64,000 nucleotides of DNA from Burkholderiales bacterium (GCA_016191525.1 JACPOK010000011.1:1-64000); one strand, 5' to 3'. Shown: positions 1 through 9,812, numbered from the stretch's first letter. The notes: generated by a model not told the origin, from the letters alone. Program-made: numbers and translations.

Positions 1-138
1 GGCCTTGGCTTCGCCGCCAAACTTGGCCGACAGCACCGTGGTGATGGCCGCCGTCAGCGTGGTCTTGCCATGGTCCACGTGGCCAATCGTGCCCACGTTG
101 ACGTGCGGCTTGGTGCGCTCGAATTTTCCTTTTGCCAT
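1..138 (-). CDS. tuf: Elongation factor Tu, N-terminal part (truncated by window edge)
   Basis: Reverse complement from ATG at 138 reads [45 protein letters not shown]. Confidence 0.97.
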   Translation of the reverse strand, partial: MAKGKFERTKPHVNVGTIGHVDHGKTTLTAAITTVLSAKFGGEAKA

Positions 139-181
139 TTTTCGACTCCGAAAAAGTAACTATCTCAATCAACAAAACCCG

Positions 182-256
<75 letters not shown>

Positions 257-288
257 ATTTATTCCTTTCGCCGTACTGATGCGACCTG

Positions 289-362
289 TGGAGCGGGAGA
301 CGGGAATCGAACCCGCGTCATTAGCTTGGAAGGCTAGGGTTCTACCATTGAACTACTCCCGC
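289..362 (-). tRNA. tRNA-Gly (anticodon TCC)
   Basis: GCGGGAGTAGTTCAATGGTAGAACCCTAGCCTTCCAAGCTAATGACGCGGGTTCGATTCCCGTCTCCCGCTCCA. Confidence 0.95.
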
Positions 363-450
363 ATCGGGTGAACTTCAAAGACCCTTGCAGGCTTCCCAAA
401 AGCCCCACAAATCACTTCAACACTTTTCGCCAAAACCCTAAAAAAAGGCC

Positions 451-536
451 TGGTGGAGGAGGCTGGATTCGAACCAGCGTAGGCGTAAGCCAACAGATTT
501 ACAGTCTGCCCCCTTTAGCCACTCGGGCACCCCTCC
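451..536 (-). tRNA. tRNA-Tyr (anticodon GTA)
   Basis: GGAGGGGTGCCCGAGTGGCTAAAGGGGGCAGACTGTAAATCTGTTGGC... with long variable arm; conserved Tyr-Gly-Thr-tuf order. Confidence 0.95.
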
Positions 537-612
537 GGCGAACCTCGAAATATAGCATGGTTTTGGACCCTTCGTCACCTATGGGCATGCCCTGCACCCG
601 CAGAATCGGCGC

Positions 613-1767
613 ATGAATGTTGCTTCACACCCGGCCATGCGGACGATCAACCTGGCCTTGCAGGGCGGCGGCTCCCACGGTGCCTTCACCTGGGGCGTGC
701 TGGACGCCCTTCTCGCGGATGAGCGGATCGCGCTCGAGGGCCTGAGCGGCACCAGCGCGGGCGCCGTGAACGCGGTCGCGCTGGCCAGCGGCTACGCCAG
801 GGCCCTGGCGGCGGGTGACGACCCGCGCCAGAAAGCCCGCGAAAGCCTGTCCCGGGTGTGGGAGGCCATCATGTCCTGGGACAACCTGGGCGCCGTCCAG
901 CGCCAAGTGTCGGCCATGCTGTGGGGCGGCCTGCCGCCAGAGTTTGCGCCCACCAACATGACGGCCAAGGCCTGGTTCGGGCTGTGGTCGCCCTACCAGG
1001 CCAACCCGCTGGACATCAACCCGTTGCGCGACCTGCTGGAGCGGGAAATCGATTTCGACGCCATCGCCCATTGCCCGCAACTCAAGGTCTTCGTGTCGGC
1101 AACGCACGTCAATACCGGCAAGGCGGTCATCTTCGGCGGGCGCGACCTGACCGTGAAGGCGGTGATGGCTTCCGCCTGCCTGCCGATGGCGTTCCAGGCG
1201 GTGGAGATCGACGGCCAGCACTACTGGGACGGGGGCTATTCGGTGAACCCGGCGCTCAGCCCGTTGATTGACGCCTGCACCAGCCGTGACCTGGTCCTGG
1301 TGCAGATCAATCCGCTGCAGCGGCTGGACCGGCCCAGGACCAACGCCGAGATCATGGACCGGCTGAACGAGCTCACCTTCAACGCCAGCCTGCTGACCCA
1401 GATGCGGTCCATCGACTTCATCAACCGGCTGCTCGAAGATGGATCGCTCCAGGGCGGGCGCTGCAAGCAGCTGCTGATGCACCGCATCGATGGCGGCGCG
1501 GCGATGCAGGCCTATCCCGCATCGACCAAAAGCTCGGCGGACCCCGCGCTCATCCGCAAGCTGTTCGAGCTCGGCCGTGAGTCGGCCGCGGCATGGATGA
1601 GCCATCACCACACGGCGCTGGGTGTGCACGGCACCGTGGACATCCGCCGGGATTACCTGGACGACACGCGGCTGCCGGCGCTGCCCGCCCGTGGCGGCCA
1701 GCCCGTCAAGCCCGCCTTCCGGCCCTGGCTGGCGCGCCTTTTCAGGCGCTCGGGCAAACCCGCCTGA
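613..1767 (+). CDS. Patatin-like phospholipase family protein
   Basis: Oxyanion-hole GGGSHGAFTWG and nucleophile elbow GLSGTSAGAVN. Confidence 0.9.
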   Translation: MNVASHPAMRTINLALQGGGSHGAFTWGVLDALLADERIALEGLSGTSAGAVNAVALASGYARALAAGDDPRQKARESLSRVWEAIMSWDNLGAVQRQVSAMLWGGLPPEFAPTNMTAKAWFGLWSPYQANPLDINPLRDLLEREIDFDAIAHCPQLKVFVSATHVNTGKAVIFGGRDLTVKAVMASACLPMAFQAVEIDGQHYWDGGYSVNPALSPLIDACTSRDLVLVQINPLQRLDRPRTNAEIMDRLNELTFNASLLTQMRSIDFINRLLEDGSLQGGRCKQLLMHRIDGGAAMQAYPASTKSSADPALIRKLFELGRESAAAWMSHHHTALGVHGTVDIRRDYLDDTRLPALPARGGQPVKPAFRPWLARLFRRSGKPA

Positions 1768-1768
1768 T

Positions 1769-2488
1769 TTAAAACACGCCGGGGTAGCCGCGCGCCGCCA
1801 GCCAGTCACGCGCCTGCGCGAAATGGCCACAGCCCGTGAAAGGCACGGGCGGCCGGTTGGCCGACAGCGGCGAAGGATGGTTGGCCTGCAGTACCAGCAC
1901 CTCGCGCCCATGGCGCGCGGCGGTCTGCGCGATCAGCCCGGCCTTGCCCTGCGCATGCGCGCCCCACAGCATGTAGACGCAAGGCGAGGCGGTGGCGGCA
2001 ACGCGTTCGATCAGCGCATCGGTCAGTGCTTCCCAGCCCTTTTTGGCATGGCTGGCGGGCTGGCCGTCTTCCACCGTGAGGCTGGTGTTGAGCAGCAGCA
2101 CACCGCGCCGGGCCCATTCCACCAGGGAGCCGCTGGCGGGCAGCGGCTCATCGGGTGCGCAGCGCAATTCCTTGAAGATGTTGCGCAGCGAAGGCGGAAG
2201 CTTCACCCCGTGTGCCACCGAGAAGGCCAGCCCCTCGGCCTGGCCCGGCCCGTGATAAGGGTCCTGCCCGAGGATGACGGCCCGCACGCTGTGCAGCGGC
2301 GTCAACTCCAGAGCGCGCAACGGCTGCGGCGGATAAACCAGTGCGCCGGCCGCCAGCCGCTCCCGCAGGAATGAGGCGAGCCCAACGCCTGTGGGCCCGC
2401 GCAGGAAAGCGTCCACCACCGGCTGCCAGTCCGGCGCCACCGGCCAGCTTTCCGGTGCCCAGCCCTGCAGGCGCTCGGCAGGAAACAT
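1769..2488 (-). CDS. ung: Uracil-DNA glycosylase
   Basis: GQDPYHGPGQAEGLAFSV and NHPSPLSANR motifs. Confidence 0.95.
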   Translation of the reverse strand: MFPAERLQGWAPESWPVAPDWQPVVDAFLRGPTGVGLASFLRERLAAGALVYPPQPLRALELTPLHSVRAVILGQDPYHGPGQAEGLAFSVAHGVKLPPSLRNIFKELRCAPDEPLPASGSLVEWARRGVLLLNTSLTVEDGQPASHAKKGWEALTDALIERVAATASPCVYMLWGAHAQGKAGLIAQTAARHGREVLVLQANHPSPLSANRPPVPFTGCGHFAQARDWLAARGYPGVF

Positions 2489-3291
2489 CAGCCGCCAAAC
2501 AGCGCAGCCAGGGCGGAGCCCGGGTCGTCGGCGCGCATGAAGGCCTCGCCGACCAGGAAGGCGTGAATGCCGGCATCGCGCATCTTCTTCACGTCGGCCT
2601 TCGTGGCGATGCCCGATTCCGTCACCAGCAGGCGGTCGGCCGGCACGTCTTTCATCATGGCCAGCGTGGTGTCCAGCGAAACCTCGAAGGTGCGCAGGTT
2701 GCGGTTGTTGATGCCCACCAGCGGAGTCTTCAGCCGCAGCGCGCGCTGCAGCTCGGCCGCATCGTGCACCTCGACCAGCACCGCCATGTCCAGGCTGCGC
2801 GCCACGGCTTCGAGCTCGGCCATCCCGGCGTCGTCCAGGCAGGCCGCGATCAGCAGGATGCAGTCGGCGCCCATGGCGCGCGACTCATACACCTGGTAGG
2901 CGTCGACCATGAAATCCTTGCGCAGCACCGGCAGGTCGCACGAGGCGCGCGCCTGCTTCAGGAAGTCGGGCTCGCCCTGGAAGAACTGCCTGTCGGTCAG
3001 CACCGACAGGCAGGCCGCGCTGGTCACGCCGTCACCTTCCGCGTAGCTCTGCGCGATGTCGGCGGGAATGAAGTCGGCGCGCAGCACGCCCTTGCTGGGG
3101 CTGGCCTTCTTGACCTCGGCGATCACCGCGGCCTGGCCGCCGGCGATCTTCGCGCGCAGCGCGCCCTCGAAGTCGCGCGTGAGCACGCGGCTTTCCGCGT
3201 CCGCCCGCACCGCGGCCAGCGGCCGCTTCCTTTGGGCCGCCGCGATTTCCTCGCGCTTGACCGCAATGATCTGGTTCAGGATGTCCGACAT
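2488..3291 (-). CDS. trpC: Indole-3-glycerol phosphate synthase
   Basis: [20 protein letters not shown]..., [16 protein letters not shown]; start ATG at 3291 chosen over the longer ORF. Confidence 0.96.
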   Translation of the reverse strand: MSDILNQIIAVKREEIAAAQRKRPLAAVRADAESRVLTRDFEGALRAKIAGGQAAVIAEVKKASPSKGVLRADFIPADIAQSYAEGDGVTSAACLSVLTDRQFFQGEPDFLKQARASCDLPVLRKDFMVDAYQVYESRAMGADCILLIAACLDDAGMAELEAVARSLDMAVLVEVHDAAELQRALRLKTPLVGINNRNLRTFEVSLDTTLAMMKDVPADRLLVTESGIATKADVKKMRDAGIHAFLVGEAFMRADDPGSALAALFGG

Positions 3292-3295
3292 GGCT

Positions 3296-4327
3296 TCAGG
3301 CCGCCAGGGTTTTCGACAGCGCGACCAGCTGATCCAGCTTCTGCCGCGCGGCACCCGACTCCACGGCCGCGCGGGCCTTCGCGATGCCCTGCTTGATGTC
3401 CGGCACCACGTTCGCGGCATACAGCGCTACGCCGGCGTTGAACACCACCGTGTCCAGCGCTGCGCCGGCCTTGTTGTCCAGCACGCCCTTGAGCATGGCC
3501 ATGGACTGCTCGGGCGTGTCCACCTTCAGCGCGCGGTTGCTGGCCATGGGCAGGTCGAAATCCTCGGGATGGATTTCGTACTCGCGGATTTCGCCGTGGC
3601 GCAGCTCGCCCACCATGGTGGTGGCGCCCAGGCTCACTTCGTCCATGCCGTCGCGGCCGTAGACCACCAGCGCGTGCTCGGCCTCCAGCCGCTGCAGCGC
3701 GCGGATCTGGATGCCGACCAGGTCAGGGTGGAACACGCCCATCAGGATGTTGGGCGCGCTGGCGGGGTTGGTCAGCGGGCCCAGGATGTTGAAGATGGTG
3801 CGCACGCCGAGCTCCTTGCGGATGGGCGCCACGTTCTTCATGGCCGGATGGTGGTTGGGCGCGAACATGAAGCCGATGCCCACCTGGGCGATGCACTTGG
3901 CGATCGCGTCGGGCGGCAGGTTGATGTTCACGCCCAGCGCTTCCAGCACGTCGGCGCTGCCGCTCTTGCTGGAGACGCTGCGCCCGCCGTGCTTGCTGAC
4001 CTTGGCGCCCGCGGCGGCGGCCACGAACATCGAGCAGGTGGAAATGTTGAAGGTGTGCGAGCCGTCGCCGCCGGTGCCCACGATGTCCACCAGGTGCGTC
4101 TTGTCGGCCACGTTCACCTTGGTGGAGAACTCGCGCATCACCTGCGCGGCGGCGGTGATTTCGCCGATGGTTTCCTTCTTCACGCGCAGGCCGGTGATCA
4201 GCGCGGACATCATCACGGGCGAAAGCTCCCCGCTCATGATCTGGCGCACGATGTGCAGCATCTCGTCGTGGAAGATCTCGCGGTGCTCGATCGTGCGCTG
4301 CAGCGCTTCCTGGGGGGTGATGGGCAT
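3296..4327 (-). CDS. trpD: Anthranilate phosphoribosyltransferase
   Basis: [38 protein letters not shown]. Confidence 0.97.
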   Translation of the reverse strand: MPITPQEALQRTIEHREIFHDEMLHIVRQIMSGELSPVMMSALITGLRVKKETIGEITAAAQVMREFSTKVNVADKTHLVDIVGTGGDGSHTFNISTCSMFVAAAAGAKVSKHGGRSVSSKSGSADVLEALGVNINLPPDAIAKCIAQVGIGFMFAPNHHPAMKNVAPIRKELGVRTIFNILGPLTNPASAPNILMGVFHPDLVGIQIRALQRLEAEHALVVYGRDGMDEVSLGATTMVGELRHGEIREYEIHPEDFDLPMASNRALKVDTPEQSMAMLKGVLDNKAGAALDTVVFNAGVALYAANVVPDIKQGIAKARAAVESGAARQKLDQLVALSKTLAA

Positions 4328-4337
4328 GAAGGTCTCC

Positions 4338-5060
4338 TTAACGGGCAGGATTGTCGGACAGGGCCAGCTTCAGGCCGAAACCAAGGAACATGAGGCCGGC
4401 GGCGCGCTCCAGCCAGAGAAATGGCGCCCCCACGTTCGGCGCTTCGTACCTCTCTGCCCCCCGAGGGGGCTCGGCCGCCTTGGGAGCGGCCCGGCGGCGG
4501 CCGGCCTCGCTGAATCGCGAGCCCAGCCAGGCCGCGGCCAGGCCCCAGCCGATGTTGACCCACAGGCCGTTGAAGTTGAACAGCAGCCCCAGCAGCAGGA
4601 AGGCCAGCGGCTTGTTCTGGATGGCGGGAGCGATGAACTGGGGCACGAAAGCCAGGAAGAACAGCGCCACCTTGGGGTTGAGCGCGTTGGTCCAGAACCC
4701 CTGGAAAAAGATGGCTTTTAGCCCTGCAGAGCGCGCCAGCTGTGCTCGGCCAGCTCCTAAATCAATAGCAGACGGCTTTTTCGACAGCAGCATGCGGATG
4801 CCCACGTACACCAGGTAGGCGGCGCCCGCCCACTTCAGCAGCGCGAACGCGGTGGCCGATGCGGCGAGCAGCGCGCTTACGCCCACGGCGGCCGCGAAGA
4901 TGTGGACGAAGCAGCCGGCCGTGATGCCAAACGCTGCGACCACGCCGGCACGGGCACCCGAACGCAAGCCATGCGTGACTATGTAGAGCACGTCCGGCCC
5001 GGGCGTGAGGTTCAGCAGCAGGCCGGCGGCGATGAACAGGAGCAGCTGGTCTATCGGCAT
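4338..5060 (-). CDS. LysE/RhtB family amino-acid exporter carrying two in-frame repeat insertions
   Basis: [41 protein letters not shown]; hydrophobic segments; repeat A and repeat B fall inside the ORF. Confidence 0.9.
   Translation of the reverse strand: MPIDQLLLFIAAGLLLNLTPGPDVLYIVTHGLRSGARAGVVAAFGITAGCFVHIFAAAVGVSALLAASATAFALLKWAGAAYLVYVGIRMLLSKKPSAIDLGAGRAQLARSAGLKAIFFQGFWTNALNPKVALFFLAFVPQFIAPAIQNKPLAFLLLGLLFNFNGLWVNIGWGLAAAWLGSRFSEAGRRRAAPKAAEPPRGAERYEAPNVGAPFLWLERAAGLMFLGFGLKLALSDNPAR
4427..4497 (+). repeat. Interspersed repeat family B, copy 1 (inside lysE/rhtB)
   Basis: CCCCCACGTTCGGCGCTTCG...CTGCCCCCCGAGGGGGC...CTTGGGAGCGGCCCGGCG; shared with 6119-6180 and 13799-13863. Confidence 0.8.
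4705..4769 (-). repeat. Interspersed repeat family A, copy 1 (inside lysE/rhtB, in frame)
   Basis: Reverse complement GCTATTGATTTAGGAGCTGGCCGAGCACAGCTGGCGCGCTCTGCAGGGCTAAAAGCCATCTTTTT. Confidence 0.85.
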
Positions 5061-5070
5061 GGCGCGCCCT

Positions 5071-6114
5071 TCAGGCCTTGAAGAATCCGCCGATGGCGGC
5101 GATGGCGCGGTCCACTCCGGCTTCCTGCACGTCCAGGTGCGTGGCGAAACGCAGGCGGTACAGGCCGGTCGCCAGCACGCCTTGCGAGGCCAGGTGCTTG
5201 AGCAGCGCCTTGGATTGCTCGCGCGCCGCGCCGGTCAGGTCCACGAACATGATGTTAGTCTGCGGCGTTTCCACCTGCAGGCCGTCAATGCCGCGCAGCC
5301 CGTCGGCCAGCTTTTTTGCCAGCGCATGGTCCTGCGACAGCCGCTCGACGTGGTGGTCCAGCGCATAGGAAGCCGCGGCTGCGAGCATGCCCGCCTGGCG
5401 CATGGCGCCGCCCGCCATCTTGCGCACCCGGCGCGCACGCGCGATGTACTCGCGCGAGCCGCACAGGGCCGACCCGACCGGTGCGCCCAGCCCCTTGCTG
5501 AAGCAGACCGAGACACTGTCGAAGCAGGCGGCGATGCGGCGGGCCTCTTCCATGGCGCTGGTGCCGCGCAGCGCGGCCTGCGCCACCGATGCGTTGAAAA
5601 GCCGCGCGCCGTCGAGGTGCCTGGACAGGCCCTTGTCCTTCGCGAGCGCCGTGGCCTGCTCCACGTATTCGAACGGCAACAGCTTGCCGCCCAGCGTGTT
5701 TTCCAGCGCCAGCAGGCGGGTGCGCGCGAAGTGCGGATCGTCCGGCTTGATGGCGGCCTCGATGTCGGCGAGGGCCAGCGTGCCGTCGCCCTGGTGGTTC
5801 AGCGGCTGCGGCTGCACGCTGCCGAACACCGCGGCGCCCCCGCCCTCCCATCGGTAGCAGTGCGCCATCTGGCCCACGATGTATTCGTCACCGCGCTGGC
5901 AGTGCGAGAGGATGCCGCACAGGTTGCTCTGGGTGCCCGTCGGCACGAACAGGGCCGCCTCGAAACCCAGCAGCCCCGCGATCTTTTCCTGCAGCGCGTT
6001 GACACTGGGGTCGTCGCCGAACACGTCGTCGCCCAGCGGTGCGGCCGCCATGGCCGCGCGCATGCCGGCGGTGGGCTGCGTGACGGTGTCGCTGCGAAGG
6101 TCAACCAAAGTCAT
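5071..6114 (-). CDS. ltaE: Low-specificity L-threonine aldolase (PLP-dependent beta-eliminating lyase family)
   Basis: MTLVDLRSDTVTQPTAGMR, GDDVFGDDPSVNALQ, LDGARLFNA. Confidence 0.92.
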   Translation of the reverse strand: MTLVDLRSDTVTQPTAGMRAAMAAAPLGDDVFGDDPSVNALQEKIAGLLGFEAALFVPTGTQSNLCGILSHCQRGDEYIVGQMAHCYRWEGGGAAVFGSVQPQPLNHQGDGTLALADIEAAIKPDDPHFARTRLLALENTLGGKLLPFEYVEQATALAKDKGLSRHLDGARLFNASVAQAALRGTSAMEEARRIAACFDSVSVCFSKGLGAPVGSALCGSREYIARARRVRKMAGGAMRQAGMLAAAASYALDHHVERLSQDHALAKKLADGLRGIDGLQVETPQTNIMFVDLTGAAREQSKALLKHLASQGVLATGLYRLRFATHLDVQEAGVDRAIAAIGGFFKA

Positions 6115-6118
6115 GAAG

Positions 6119-6180
6119 CCCCCACGTTTGCCGCCAAGGCGGCTGCACTGCCCCCCGAGGGGGCGCTAGCTTGCTTGAAG
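6119..6180 (+). repeat. Interspersed repeat family B, copy 2 (fills trpG-ltaE intergenic gap)
   Basis: CCCCCACGTTTGCCGCCAAGGCGGCTGCACTGCCCCCCGAGGGGGCGCTAGCTTGCTTG. Confidence 0.75.
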
Positions 6181-6196
6181 CGGTTCTGCGCTGCGC

Positions 6197-6769
6197 TCAT
6201 CGCCGCTCCTCCAGGAAGTTCTTCAGCATGGCATGGCCGTGTTCGGTGAGGATGGATTCCGGATGGAACTGCACGCCTTCGACGGCCAGCTCGCTGTGGC
6301 GCACGCCCATGATCTCGCCGTCGTCCGTCCATGCGGTGGTGACCAGCTCTTTGGGGCAGGACTCTTTCTCGATCCCCAGCGAGTGGTAGCGATTGACGGT
6401 GAACTGCTCGGGCAGCCCGGCAAAGACGCCCTGGCGCGTTGTGGTGATCACGCTGGTCTTGCCGTGCATCAGCTGCCGTGCGCGGATGATCTTGCCGCCG
6501 AAGGCCGCGCCTATGCTCTGGTGGCCCAGGCACACGCCCAGCACGGGCAGTTTGCCCGCGAAGTGGCGGATGGCTTCGACCGAGATGCCGGCTTCGGCCG
6601 GCGAGCAGGGGCCGGGCGAAACCACCAGCCGGTCGGGCTTGCGCGCCGCGATACCCGCCACCGTGATCTCGTCGTTGCGGAACACTTCCACCTGCGCGCC
6701 CAGCTCGCCGAAGTACTGCACCAGGTTGTAGGTGAAGCTGTCGTAGTTGTCGATCATGAGGAGTTTCAT
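6197..6769 (-). CDS. trpG: Anthranilate synthase component II (glutamine amidotransferase)
   Basis: [38 protein letters not shown]. Confidence 0.96.
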   Translation of the reverse strand: MKLLMIDNYDSFTYNLVQYFGELGAQVEVFRNDEITVAGIAARKPDRLVVSPGPCSPAEAGISVEAIRHFAGKLPVLGVCLGHQSIGAAFGGKIIRARQLMHGKTSVITTTRQGVFAGLPEQFTVNRYHSLGIEKESCPKELVTTAWTDDGEIMGVRHSELAVEGVQFHPESILTEHGHAMLKNFLEERR

Positions 6770-6772
6770 GGC

Positions 6773-8272
6773 TTACTCCAGGCCTTCTTCAACCAGTTCG
6801 CAGGCGCGCAGCAGGGCGCGCGCCTTGGCTTCCGTCTCTTTCCATTCCAGCTCGGGCACCGAGTCGGCAACGATTCCCGCGGCCGCCTGCACGTACAGCA
6901 CCTGGTCCTTGATGATGCCGGTACGGATGGCGATGGCCACATCCATGTCGCCCGCGTAGCTGAGGTAGCCGCAGGCGCCGCCGTAGATGCCGCGCTTGGT
7001 CGGCTCCAGCTGGTCGATCAGCTCCATGGCGTGCACCTTGGGCGCGCCGGTCAGCGTGCCGGCGGGGAAGGTGGCGCGCAGCACGTCGATGCTGGTCATG
7101 CCGTCGTTGAGGATGCCCTCCACGTTGCTCACGATGTGCATCACGTGGCTGTAGCGCTCCACCGCGAACTGCTCCGTCACCTTGACTGTGCCGGTCTTGG
7201 CAATGCGGCCGATGTCGTTGCGGGCCAGGTCGATCAGCATCACGTGCTCGGCGCGCTCCTTGGGGTCGTTCACCAGTTCATGCTCCACCGCCTTGTCGAT
7301 CTCCGGCGTGGCGCCGCGCGCGCGGGTGCCGGCCAGCGGGCGGATGGTGATTTTCTGGCCTTCGGGAGTCTGCTCCTGGCGCACCAGGATTTCGGGCGAG
7401 GCGCCCACCACATGGAAATCGCCCAGGTGGTAGTAATACATGTAGGGGCTGGGGTTGAGCGAGCGCAGCGCGCGGTACAGCGACAGCGGCGACTCGGTGT
7501 AGCGCTTCTTGATGCGCTGGCCCACCTGCACCTGCATGAAGTCGCCGGCGGCGATCAGCTCCTTGGACTTTTCCACAGCGGCGATGTAGTCGGCCTTGGC
7601 GAAGTCGCGCTCCGCTGGAAAGGTCTGCGACTGCCTGACCACCGGCGCGCTCACCGAGTACTTCAGCTGCTCGCGCAGTTCGCGCAGCCGCTTCTTGGCG
7701 TTGCTGTAGGCCTCGGGCTGCACCGGGTCGGCGTAGACGATGAGGTACAGCTTGCCCGAGAGGTTGTCGATGACGGCCAGTTCCTCGCATTGCAGCAGCA
7801 GGATGTCGGGGCAGCCCAGCGTGTCGGGCGGGCAGCTCTTTTCCAGCTTCTTCTCGATGTGGCGCACCGTGTCGTAGCCGAAGTAGCCGGCCAGGCCGCC
7901 GCAAAAGCGCGGCAGCCCCGGGCGCAGCGCCACCTTGAAGCGCTTCTGGTAGGCCGCCACGAAGTCCAGCGGGTTGCCGTGGGCGGACTCCACCACCTTG
8001 CCGTCGGTCACGATTTCGGTCACGGCGTCGGCGCCGAAGCCGCGCGCCTGCAGCAGCGTGCGCGCCGGCAGGCCGATGAAGCTGTAGCGGCCGAAGCGCT
8101 CGCCGCCCACCACGGACTCCAGCAGGAAGCTGAACTTGCCGCCGTCCCGGGAATGGGCCAGCTTCAGGTACAGCGACAACGGGGTTTCGAGGTCCGCGAA
8201 TGCTTCCGCCATCAGCGGAATGCGGTTGTAGCCCTGCAGCGCAAGGCTTTTGAATTCGAGTTCGGTAATCAA
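6773..8272 (-). CDS. trpE: Anthranilate synthase component I
   Basis: TTG start with upstream GGAGG; SPEILVR, RPLAGTRARG, LTGAPKVHAMELID. Confidence 0.96.
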   Translation of the reverse strand: MITELEFKSLALQGYNRIPLMAEAFADLETPLSLYLKLAHSRDGGKFSFLLESVVGGERFGRYSFIGLPARTLLQARGFGADAVTEIVTDGKVVESAHGNPLDFVAAYQKRFKVALRPGLPRFCGGLAGYFGYDTVRHIEKKLEKSCPPDTLGCPDILLLQCEELAVIDNLSGKLYLIVYADPVQPEAYSNAKKRLRELREQLKYSVSAPVVRQSQTFPAERDFAKADYIAAVEKSKELIAAGDFMQVQVGQRIKKRYTESPLSLYRALRSLNPSPYMYYYHLGDFHVVGASPEILVRQEQTPEGQKITIRPLAGTRARGATPEIDKAVEHELVNDPKERAEHVMLIDLARNDIGRIAKTGTVKVTEQFAVERYSHVMHIVSNVEGILNDGMTSIDVLRATFPAGTLTGAPKVHAMELIDQLEPTKRGIYGGACGYLSYAGDMDVAIAIRTGIIKDQVLYVQAAAGIVADSVPELEWKETEAKARALLRACELVEEGLE

Positions 8273-8364
8273 GGGGGAGCCTCCACAAGCCCGGCAGCAC
8301 TCGCTGCCATGTTCATCCAGGGTGCCTCAAGGTGAGGCGCGGGGGCACGGGCTGCCCCGTGCAA

Positions 8365-8448
8365 TCAGCAACGCACGAACAGTGGCTTGCGCCAGGGCCA
8401 GGCTCCCCGGCCGGCGAGGCCCGTGGTGGAGGTGCGGTGAATGAACAT
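8365..8448 (-). CDS. trpL: Candidate trp leader peptide MFIHRTSTTGLAGRGAWPWRKPLFVRC
   Basis: 27-codon ORF ending 93 nt upstream of trpE, containing TGG CCC TGG, followed by GC hairpins; candidate only. Confidence 0.6.
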   Translation of the reverse strand: MFIHRTSTTGLAGRGAWPWRKPLFVRC

Positions 8449-8529
8449 GGGCCAAAGTGTAGCAAACGATGGTTTGACACAGCGAAAACCCTGTTGCCCG
8501 GACGCATCAAATCCTTAAAAATCAAAAAC

Positions 8530-8541
8530 GAACGAGCGTTC
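8530..8541. promoter_or_regulatory. Palindrome GAACG-AG-CGTTC upstream of chalcone-isomerase-like gene (TetR-type operator candidate)
   Basis: GAACGAGCGTTC inside AAAACGAACGAGCGTTCTATTTTT, 18 bp before the ATG. Confidence 0.45.
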
Positions 8542-8559
8542 TATTTTTCAGGAGACAAG

Positions 8560-9144
8560 ATGAAGCTGATCAAGCAATGGGTTGTTGTTGCCGCCGCCGT
8601 GCTGCTGGCCGGCAGCGCCGCCGCCGACATGTTGGTGTCGGGCGTGAAGTACGAAGACGCAGCCGACGTGCGCGGCACCAAGGTGCAGCTCAACGGCGCC
8701 GGTGTCCGCTACAAGGCAGTGTTCAAGGTGTACACGGCGGGGCTGTACCTGCCGAAGAAGGCTTCTACCCCCGACGAGGTGCTGGCAATGCCCGGCGCCA
8801 AGCGCATGAACATCGTGATGCTGCGCGAAATCGATTCCTCCGAGCTGGGCAAGCTGTTCTCGCGCGGCATCGAGGACAACATGGACAAGGCGGCTTTTTC
8901 CAAGCTGATCCCCGGTGTGATGCGCATGAGCCAGATCTTCACCGACTTCAAGAAGCTCTCGCCCAACGACAGCTTTCAGATCGACTGGATCCCCGGCACC
9001 GGCACCATCATCACGGTGCAGGGCAAGCCCCAGGGCGAGCCCTTCAAGGAGCCCGAGTTCTTCAACGCGCTGCTGCGCATCTGGCTGGGCCCCAACCCGG
9101 CCGACTGGAAGCTGAAGGACGCGCTGCTGGGCAAGGCCGCCTAG
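8560..9144 (+). CDS. Chalcone isomerase-like domain protein, secreted
   Basis: Signal peptide MKLIKQWVVVAAAVLLAGSAAA; GVRYKAVFKVYTAGLYLPKK. Confidence 0.85.
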   Translation: MKLIKQWVVVAAAVLLAGSAAADMLVSGVKYEDAADVRGTKVQLNGAGVRYKAVFKVYTAGLYLPKKASTPDEVLAMPGAKRMNIVMLREIDSSELGKLFSRGIEDNMDKAAFSKLIPGVMRMSQIFTDFKKLSPNDSFQIDWIPGTGTIITVQGKPQGEPFKEPEFFNALLRIWLGPNPADWKLKDALLGKAA

Positions 9145-9812
9145 GACAGCGCGGCCAGCCCGGCCAGCGAATCCAGAAACCCGTCGGCGTCCACCGCCCG
9201 CACGGGCTCTCCGTGGTTGTAGCCATAAGTCACCAGCAGCACGGGGCAGCCGGCGGCGCGCGCGGCCGCCGCGTCGTTGCTGGAGTCGCCGATCATCAGC
9301 GTCCGCGCCGCTGAGGCGCCCAGCGCTTCGCAGGTTTTCGCCAGCGGCAGCGGGTCGGGCTTCTTGCGCTCGAAGGCGTCGCCGCCGAACACCACGCTGA
9401 AATAGCCATCCAGCCTTTTTGCCTTCAGCAGCGGCAGCGCGAACGCCGTGGGCTTGTTGGTCAGGCAGGCCAGCTTCAGGCCCCGCGCCTTCAGCAGGCC
9501 CAGGCCTTCTTCCACGCCTGGGTACACCGAAGAATAGTTGCCGTTGATGGCCAGGTAATGGCGCTGGTAGGCCTCCCAAGCCCGCGGATAGAGGCTGGAC
9601 GGGCCCCCCACATGCGCCAGCACGGCGCGGATCAGGTGTTCCGAGCCCTTGCCGACCCTGTGTTCAATGGCCTCGCGCGCGATGGCGGGCAGCTCCAGCT
9701 CCTCGAGCGTGCGGTTGAGGGCGACGGCGAAGTCGCCCAGGGTGTCCACCATGGTCCCGTCCAGGTCCACGATGGCCGCGTGCAGGTTGCTGAATTGGAA
9801 GGCGGAATTCAT
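9141..9812 (-). CDS. gph: Phosphoglycolate phosphatase (HAD family)
   Basis: AAIVDLDGTMVDTLGDF, KPDPLPL, MIGDSSNDAAAARAAG. Confidence 0.92.
   Translation of the reverse strand: MNSAFQFSNLHAAIVDLDGTMVDTLGDFAVALNRTLEELELPAIAREAIEHRVGKGSEHLIRAVLAHVGGPSSLYPRAWEAYQRHYLAINGNYSSVYPGVEEGLGLLKARGLKLACLTNKPTAFALPLLKAKRLDGYFSVVFGGDAFERKKPDPLPLAKTCEALGASAARTLMIGDSSNDAAAARAAGCPVLLVTYGYNHGEPVRAVDADGFLDSLAGLAALS

Noticed and set aside
625-1911. Long antisense ORF opposite the patatin gene
   Set aside because: His/Arg/Gly/Ala-rich shadow ORF typical of high-GC DNA; sense strand has clear family motifs.
6233-8335. 700-aa + strand ORF opposite trpE/trpG
   Set aside because: Composition (H, Q, A, R, V rich) and antisense location to two well-recognised genes mark it as spurious.
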